Positions 58,005 through 64,000 of a stretch of 64,000 bases of DNA are shown here, one piece after another (positions within the stretch are counted from its first letter, which is position 1; each line of letters begins with the position of its first letter). The notes under the pieces were generated by a model. That model saw nothing but the letters and a program-made list of their open reading frames with translations, was not told the DNA's origin and searched no databases. The position numbers were made by a program, and so were the translations under genes. Origin of the DNA: Atherinomorus stipes (Eukaryota > Chordata > Actinopteri > Atheriniformes > Atherinidae); NCBI GenBank assembly GCA_023101725.1, contig JALJCO010003469.1:620001-684000 (forward strand), read 5' to 3'.

Positions 58005-58658
58005 AGGTTGAATATCGAACACGGACAGAACAGTGACATCACGTGTGTCTAGGTTGTAGTTGCAACCGCAGAAAAACAACTCCAGCCATTTGGTTGCCAG
58101 GCTCGCTGCCGATACACAAGTGACCAGCAGCCTGCAGGATGTCTAACGGGTAATGCATAGGAGATTATGACTGACAGCTAACGTTAGCCATGTGAGTTAG
58201 CTTACCGATCTAGGAGAAAAGTCGCCATTTCCGTGTTTTGATGCCATAGAAAATGTTTATGTGGGTCCATTTAGTGTAGTGTTGACCTAAATTTTTCCAG
58301 TTTTTGCTCTTCTCAGGTCACTCTTCTTCAGAAAGCGATAACAATATTTCTGGGGCTCTGAAGCAGCTGCTTGACTCGCCGTCTCCACTGTTTCCTCCTG
58401 TACCAGCCTAACTGTGCCCAACATACTGTTGCCACACAGAGATTGTATTTGGCAACCCACAATGGTGGCGTGTATTGGCTTGTAGATGTGAACATAACGC
58501 CATTGTCAAACCTGTTCAGATTTATTTTATAATTATTTTCACACTAAATATAATTTTTTTAGGAAATGTTGTACTTTCATTCACACCCCCAAATGACCTG
58601 TCGAGGTATTATTTTTTTATAAATATAGCTCTTAACAAAAATGTTCCATATTCAACCT
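58005..58658. mobile_element. TTAA-target MITE, family C
   Basis: Ends AGGTTGAATATCGAACA and TGTTCCATATTCAACCT are inverted repeats with one mismatch. TTAA lies exactly at 58001-58004 and 58659-58662. 654 bases, no transposase. Confidence 0.88.
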
Positions 58659-58662
58659 TTAA

Positions 58663-59175
58663 ACAACCTTGGTTGCTGAATAGAAAAAACAAATGCAAGG
58701 TGTAACATCTGCTCTTCTAGGCATGTGTGATAATCTCAGCAAAAAGTTTATTTAAACCATTGCTGTTAAGACAACAAACAAATGATAAAAAGCAGGTAAA
58801 CACAAATTATGGATCCACCTGTCCACCCCACAGCCTGAACATGGATAAACAATATCTCTATTGACAGCAGAAAACTGCAAGTTTCATCATCTCAAACCAA
58901 GATTTACTGGACCAGAAACCAAGATTGTACCAACCATTAAGATTCTGGAGAAACAATACTGTTATCAATACTTTTTGAACGCCTACCTAGCTGTTTGCAA
59001 TCAGGACACTGCTGCATAATCACAGTGGTGAAGTAAGACACACTTCCTTTATTCTCAAAGCTGTCCCCTTTGCGTCCAGGCCTCTTTAAAGCCATCTGAG
59101 TATCCTCAACCACTGGAGACACACTGCCCAGGAGGTCTCAGCTGTAGCCTGAGGAACTAAATATGTTGCTTTTTC
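58663..59175. other. Non-coding DNA
   Basis: Nothing recognised. Confidence 0.5.
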
Positions 59176-59179
59176 TTAA

Positions 59180-59580
59180 AGGGACATTGTGTAACATATC
59201 GCGAGCAGCTCCCTCGTACTTTTAATGCTGCGTTCGCGTGAAACCGGGCAGACGGATGACAGCCGCTGCATGTAAAGGCATAAACAGCCTCTATGTGAAG
59301 ACGTGGTCTGTCAGTTACAGTGACTTTAGTCCACATCTGATATGTTGTCATGGCGATGTCGTATTGTTTTCACTGACCCATGTTTCACCATCTTTCTCTT
59401 GGCTTCCGTGATTAAAATGCAACGTGGTTTGTTACCGACGGCCGTCTGCCCGAATGCACGTGAACGCAGCATCAGTGTAACAGTCGGTTCCTCCTCACTG
59501 CACCGCGGTGACTTTTCAAAAGCATTACCTCGAACTGAGCTGACAGCTCCGGTGTCTCCGGTGAGTTTCTGTTGTTTCCT
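59180..59580 (-). mobile_element. TTAA-target MITE, family B copy 2 (inverted)
   Basis: It begins AGGGACATTGTGTAA after TTAA (59176-59179) and ends GTTTCTGTTGTTTCCT. It is the reverse complement of 41544-41951 over its whole length (shared words: GTGGTCTGTCAGTTACAGTG, GCGAGCAGCTCCCTCGTAC, GCCGTCTG). The right TTAA has decayed to attg. Confidence 0.85.
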
Positions 59581-59691
59581 ATTGTCACGCTTCTACTAAA
59601 CGTAAAAACATGGTGACACGACATGGCAGCCACCACCGAGCCGACCCGTTCGATGTATAAATGAATGATATGAACGGCAAATTCAGAGCTC

Positions 59692-59818
59692 AGATCATGT
59701 GCCCTGGCTACTTGACCACAGGGATGTCCCTTTGGCTGAATGGTCAGCGCACATGACTTTCACCTGGGAGTCTGTGGATCAAATCCTGCCTGGGCCCTCC
59801 GTTGCATACCTTGCCACA
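59692..59818 (+). mobile_element. Glu-tRNA-like SINE, copy 1
   Basis: TCCCTTTGGCTGAATGGTCA (from 59727) gives a tRNA 5' end and A-box. GACTTTCACCTGG gives an anticodon-loop-like stretch. GTGGATCAAATCCTG (about 59774-59788) gives a B-box. The layout is most like a Glu tRNA, whose loop also reads TTTCACC or CTCACC. A second copy is at 63708-63834. Confidence 0.6.
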
Positions 59819-59849
59819 CATTGATTTGAATTGTGGTCCGAAAGAAATA

Positions 59850-60217
59850 TTACAAACATATGCACAAAAAATAAAAACAAGTAGACAAGCATGATGGGGC
59901 TCCGAAGCTAAAGAGTTGGTGAGCAACACTTTGAGGCAATCGCTGCAATCAAGTGTTTTCTCCAATGTTCAAAAAAACTTCTACACCTGTTGACAGATAT
60001 TTTGGTCCACTGTTCGTGGGAAAAGTGATATGTTTCTGGGACAGTTTTTTTTTTTTTTTTTTTTTTTTTTAATTATTAAGTCCAACCACAATTCAAAAGA
60101 AATATTTTATTTCACTAAACCATAATTTTGAAAATTTTTATTTATTATTAGTTTCTTGTTGTTTGAATCGTCTTTTTTTTTAGGTAGAGGGTATGAATAA
60201 TTTTGAGGATGGCTGTA
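59850..60217 (+). mobile_element. Tc1/mariner-type repeat, copy 2
   Basis: Collinear with 46290-46610, same orientation. It contains a T run at 60045-60070 and ends AATTTTGAGGATGGCTGTATA. Confidence 0.65.
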
Positions 60218-60244
60218 TACTTACAGTAGATATCACTACCGAAT

Positions 60245-60683
60245 GGTTTATGGCAAAAGGCCATTCAGGATCTGCTGACTTGTTATGAACCAACGAGATC
60301 CCTCCGGCCATAAGGGTCAAGTCTACTTTCTGTCCCCAGAGTTAGAACTAAACCTGGAGAGGCAGCATTCAGTTTATATGCTCCTCACATGTGGAAAAAA
60401 AATCCAAGAAAAGTGCAGGTCTGATGAAACTCTCCGTATTTTTTAATCAAGGTTAAAACCTTTTCTATTTGTCGCCTTTTATCAAAACAACTCTCTATTA
60501 CTTTTATTATTGCCTTTTATCTTATTTCATTTGTGCCTTTTGTGTCTTAACTTAATTTCTTTTTAGTTTGTTTTTCAAGTACTTTTAAAAGCTTCTTCTG
60601 CACCCCACTGCAATACTTTTAATGTTTTATGAGAAGCGTTTTGAATTGTCCTGTACATAAAATGTGCTAAACAAACTTGCCTT
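60245..60683 (+). pseudogene. L2-like LINE 3' end, plus strand
   Basis: The translation shows traces of the L2 C-terminus (a TYEPTRSLR-like opening, then FFNQG-NLF at about 60440-60470). The 3' UTR ends TTTTGAATTGTCCTGTACAT, AAATGTGCTAAACAAACTTGCC, the same tail as in the minus-strand L2 at 53738. It is heavily mutated. Confidence 0.75.
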
Positions 60684-60689
60684 TTGGTT

Positions 60690-61931
60690 GAAAACAATTA
60701 TAACCCTTTGCAGAGGAAACAGGCATTTATGACAGTAAGATCCAATCTACTACACAGTCCTCCAAACAGGGTGACAGAATAGTTTGATTTAAAGAAATAC
60801 CTGAAGAACAACATCAAGCATGACTACCAAAGGGAAACACTGGAAACTGATGTCACTGCAGTGCCAATGCTTCCCACCCACACTATTAAGAGTTCCTCCC
60901 CTCACTGTTGCTTTCTTTAACTTAATCCATCTGTGTCATCATCCGTGCCCCCATGCAGGACAAAATCTAGGCTAAATGCAGCTATAATCCAATTAATCTG
61001 TCATAACACAGGGTTGTTGATGATACTTTTACTTTCTACTCACATCCCAGCTCCCTCAGCTAGATAATGAGGGAGGATAACTTAATTTGTATGACAGAGA
61101 GCAATAATAAAAGACAGCACAACTAAAGCTGCGATGGAATGGGGGATGTGAAAAAAGGATGTGTAGAATTATAGAGCTTTGTAATGAGTAAAACATTCAC
61201 TGGCTCTAAAACTTCATTTACGACCATAACAATGAGAAGTAAGCACAGCGCTCACGTGAAAGACGGTCTTCCATAATTGCACAGATTTAGCTTCATGGTG
61301 TGGACTTCATCAACAACTTAGCCACAAAAAGAAAAGCTGGTGGTCGGCTGGTGCTTTAATGTCAGTGCCAGATTGTAGACGTTGCAGCTGATGCGAAACC
61401 GTAACAAAGCACATATAAAACATCATTCACTCTATTCACAAACCCTAAATGCATTATAAGACAACTGAGAGACTTCATTCATATCAAGCCAATCATCATG
61501 CCGTGTAATGGGGTGTTCCTCTTCATTATTCCCCATTTCATTCTCTAGTTTTTAATCTGATATTTTATCGAAGTGTTGCATCTTATCTGGTGATGGACTC
61601 ATTCATACTATAAAAATCATTAAACAATTATTTGTGGATTTCTTTGTTGTAACAATGGTTCTTGGTATAAATCTGATACTGTCTGAGTATCTATTCATGT
61701 CCAATTTAAATGGAACCACATTTGGAGAACTGTATATATGTGGGTTCCACAAAGAACTGACTGAATGTTCACTTTTGAATTGATTTAGTGGAAAAAAAAA
61801 ATCAACATTTTTGGTGATATTATAATTTAATGAGATGCAGTTCTCCATATAAATATGTATAAGACTGAGATGGCCATGATGCGATTATTAAGTTAGTAAG
61901 ATTATTAAACTATTGTTGCATCTTTAGCAGG
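60690..61931. other. Non-coding DNA
   Basis: Nothing recognised. Confidence 0.5.
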
Positions 61932-62011
61932 ATAGCAGATGTTGAGGAGAGCTACAAGTACCTTGGAAACCAGAAGAAAATGGAAAGCATGAAGAGGAAT
62001 GGCTAGGGAAA
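61932..62011 (+). pseudogene. R4/Rex6-like LINE fragment, upstream piece
   Basis: The translation IADVEESYKYLG followed by NQKKMESMKRNG and a stop matches the ADIEDSYKYLG motif of R4/Rex6-type LINEs. It is probably the left flank of the LINE inserted at 62025. Confidence 0.55.
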
Positions 62012-62024
62012 CCATCCCATGCAC

Positions 62025-63455
62025 CTCAAATGCAATAATCTGTATGAAAAATTCCAATCAGGTTTAGTCACTCCCACAGCACAAAAACAGCTCTCATCAG
62101 AGTCACCAGCAACCTGCTGATGGCCTCTGATTCTGGTTCAACATCTCCTAATCCTTCTCAACCTCTGCTGTGTTTGACACAGTGGATCACCACGTCCTCC
62201 TCCACCGCCTCCAGCACTACATCGGTCTCTACGGCACTGCCTTTTACTGGTTTTACTCCTACCTCACTGAAAAGACTGAGTACGTGGCCCTGGGAGATAC
62301 AAAATCCTGACCTCACACTGTCACCTGTGGGGTCCCCCAGGGCTCTGTGCTCGGCCCTACCCACTTCACCATCTATTTGCTCCCCCTTGGTTTTGTCATT
62401 GGCAGGCATGGAATCAACTTCCATGGCTATGCTGACGACACACAACTTTACATTAAAATTACTCCCCCCAGCTCCCCTGCCACCGCTGTCACCTGCCTCA
62501 CCTCCTGCCTGAAGGAGATAAAGGCGTGGATGAGTCAAAACTTCCTGCAGCTTAATGGCTCAAAAACAGAAGACATCGAAACTGGCCCTTCTCATCAACT
62601 TCGCACCTCTCCTGTCACCTCTGTTTCATTCTGTGGTCATACTTTTCCCCTCTCTCCCTCTGTTACAAGCCTTGGGGTCAAGTTTGACCCCCACCTCTCC
62701 TTTGACAATCATGTCACCTCCATCTGCAAAACTTATGTCTTTCACCCCTGTAATATTTCCAAACTCTGCCCCTCCCTATCCCTCTCTGCTGCAGAGAAGC
62801 TCATCCATGCCTTTGTCTCCTCAAGGTTGGACTACTGCAACGCTCTCCTTATCGGGATCTCTGGCAGGAGCCTTCAGAAGCTCCAGTACGTACAAAACTG
62901 CCAGGGTCCTAATGAGGGTGAGGAAACACAAGCACATCACTTCCATCCTTCACATTCTGCACTGGCTCCCCAATTACGCCCATATAGAGTACAAGATCCT
63001 TCTGCACACCCATCACTGTCTGCACAGTGCACCCCCCCCCCCCCCCCCCCTACCTCACTACACTGCTCACACTACACACCTCTTCCCAGGCCTGGTCAGG
63101 CCAACAGCACCGTCTGGCCCCGCACAGGACAGGGCTAAAAGCGATGGGCGACAGGGCTTTTGAAACCGCAGCTCCCTGTCTGTGGAACGCCCTCTTGGAC
63201 CACCTTAGGGCACCACAGACGGTGGACTATTTTAAGAAAGGACTAAAAACCTTTCTTTTTAGAAAAGCCTATAACTGCTGATTTTGTCATTTACGATAGG
63301 CTATGTTTTCCTTTTAATGCACTGATTTTAATGATTGTCTCTTACACTGTTTTTACCTTGTTTAAATTTTCTCTCTAGCTCTTTTTATCCTGTAGCACTT
63401 TGAGATTTGAATTCAAATGTAAAGTGTGTTACAAATAAAACTTATTATTTTTCTT
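62025..63455 (+). pseudogene. CR1/L2-like LINE, 5'-truncated, 3' end complete
   Basis: Reading order: a KFQSGFSHSHSTKTAL start, [45 protein letters not shown] (about 62318-62357), [11 protein letters not shown] (catalytic YADD about 62423-62460), MSQNFLQLNGSKTE, SLGVKFDPHLSFDNH, LIHAFVSSRLDYCNALLIGI, then by frameshift ARVLMRVRKHKHITSIL and LHWLP, then after the poly(C) GDRAFETAAPCLWNALLDHL and FKKGLKTFLF. The tail has GCACTTTGAGATTTG, AAATAAAACTTATTATT. From family knowledge this is the CR1/L2 group of non-LTR elements. At least three frame changes are seen, including one small indel before 62315, one near 62905 and one at the 19-C run (63032-63050). No endonuclease domain remains. Confidence 0.9.
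63032..63050. repeat. Poly(C) run of 19 inside the LINE
   Basis: A 19-C run replaces normal coding sequence of the LINE and breaks its frame. Confidence 0.95.
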
Positions 63456-63465
63456 ATTATTCAAC

Positions 63466-63707
63466 TGCAACAGTCCGATATCTGCAACGAGTATGTAGCA
63501 AAGAGGGAGGTTGAGGACAGGTGAGCATCAGAGACACCTTCCAAGAGGAAGCATCCAAGCTCCATGAATACATCAGGAAGATGTCCCCAAGGGAAGAGGC
63601 ACTTAGTGAATGTCTCAGGCAGTGAAAACTGGAGAAAGAGTGGAGGAACCATGATGGGAGGAAAAACCCTATGTGACAGTGTGGGGTCCTGTCAATATGC
63701 CTCCAAT
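63466..63707 (+). pseudogene. R4/Rex6-like LINE, middle piece
   Basis: The translation VSIRDTFQEEASKLHEYIRKM, then SPREEALSECLRQ, matches the region upstream of the CCHC motif in R4/Rex6-type LINEs, the same region as the start of the relic at 7505-8255. It is broken by stops. It lies right of the CR1/L2-like insertion and left of the SINE. Confidence 0.75.
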
Positions 63708-63834
63708 AGATCATGTTCCCTGGCTACTTGGCCATAGGGATAACCCTTTGGCTGACTGGTAAGCATGCATGACTCTCACCTGGCAGAATGTGGGAACAAA
63801 ACCTGTCTAGGTCCTCTGTTGTGTACCTTGTCAC
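63708..63834 (+). mobile_element. Glu-tRNA-like SINE, copy 2, inside the R4-like LINE
   Basis: AGATCATGTTCCCTGGCTAC, CCCTTTGGCTGACTGGTAAG, GACTCTCACCTGG and GTGGGAACAAAACC follow in the same order as copy 1 at 59692-59818. LINE coding sequence lies on both sides, so it is an insertion. Confidence 0.6.
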
Positions 63835-63840
63835 TCCTGC

Positions 63841-63912
63841 ATGGACCACCAACAGAAAGCTGAAGTAGCTGATATGAACTAGTCCTACCAGTGGCTAGAG
63901 AGGGCTGGGCTG
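63841..63912 (+). pseudogene. R4/Rex6-like LINE, downstream piece
   Basis: The translation MDHQQKAEVADMN, stop, SYQWLERAGLKDS matches the YHRQIEEVADIEKSYQWLEKAGLKDS region that precedes the CCHC motif. It continues the LINE after the SINE. The remaining bases to 64000 are not recognised. Confidence 0.75.
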
Positions 63913-64000
63913 AAGGACAGCAACCCATCCAGCGGATATGGTGCTAGGTGAGAAAAGATATTTTAATATATGAACCGTCAGGTTTAGACAGCAGATCCAC

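Noticed and set aside
59727..59800. A possible functional tRNA-Glu gene
   Set aside because: A- and B-box-like parts are present, but arms do not pair well, the B-box is degenerate, and a second diverged copy lies at 63708. A SINE fits better.
62120..62538. Frames of 130 and 126 codons on the plus and minus strands
   Set aside because: They overlap the LINE reverse transcriptase in other frames. The LINE motifs, including YADD, are in the frame that covers 62347-63138.

Overview
The window looks like nuclear DNA of a teleost fish, probably a percomorph. The organism is inferred from its repeats: Rex1-like, R4/Rex6-like, RTE-like and L2/CR1-like LINE relics, fish tRNA-derived SINEs, a Gypsy-type LTR element, many hAT, Tc1/mariner and TTAA-target miniature elements, and AT-rich intergenic sequence. 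I found no exon of a host protein-coding gene, no rRNA or standard tRNA gene and no CRISPR array. Almost every long reading frame is either a decayed transposon or a chance frame inside one.

Layout. 1-3.7 kb: plain non-coding DNA with one strong hairpin. 3.7-6.5 kb: a very young, internally deleted LTR retrotransposon on the minus strand, with two 718-bp LTRs and a perfect 5-bp target duplication. 7.2-8.3 kb: a SINE and an R4/Rex6-like LINE relic. 9.6-11.3 kb: miniature elements and a SINE. 12.7-14.7 kb: two copies of one long fold-back TTAA element, the second split by a hAT insertion with an exact 8-bp duplication. 16.6-19 kb: more miniature elements, including one element inside a hAT-type palindromic repeat. 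21.7-30 kb: Tc1 relics, a hAT insertion at 22.2 kb and a palindromic MITE. 30.3-32.5 kb: an RTE-like LINE tail interrupted by a large hAT-like insertion that itself holds a Tc1/mariner MITE and a TA/TG microsatellite. 34.1-35.4 kb: a 289-base T-free tract and a TTAA element. 38.4 kb: a decayed BED-finger exon of a hAT transposase. 39-44 kb: a MITE, a TTAA element and a 1.4-kb hAT element with an exact 8-bp duplication. 47.4-49.3 kb: a 1.6-kb terminal-inverted-repeat element that contains an intact 127-codon frame for a one-pass membrane protein, then a 9C/76G homopolymer. 50.6-55 kb: a Rex1-like LINE split by a 1.5-kb insertion, and an L2-like LINE. 56-64 kb: more miniature elements, an L2 tail, and an R4-like LINE broken by both a CR1/L2-like LINE and a Glu-tRNA-like SINE.

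The main story is layered insertion. Several nests fix the relative age of families. The least explained item is the membrane-protein frame at 47,962-48,345. It has a good start context, a long 3' region with a polyadenylation signal and a LINE-like tail, and all of it lies inside a DNA-transposon-like frame with 2-bp AT flanks.
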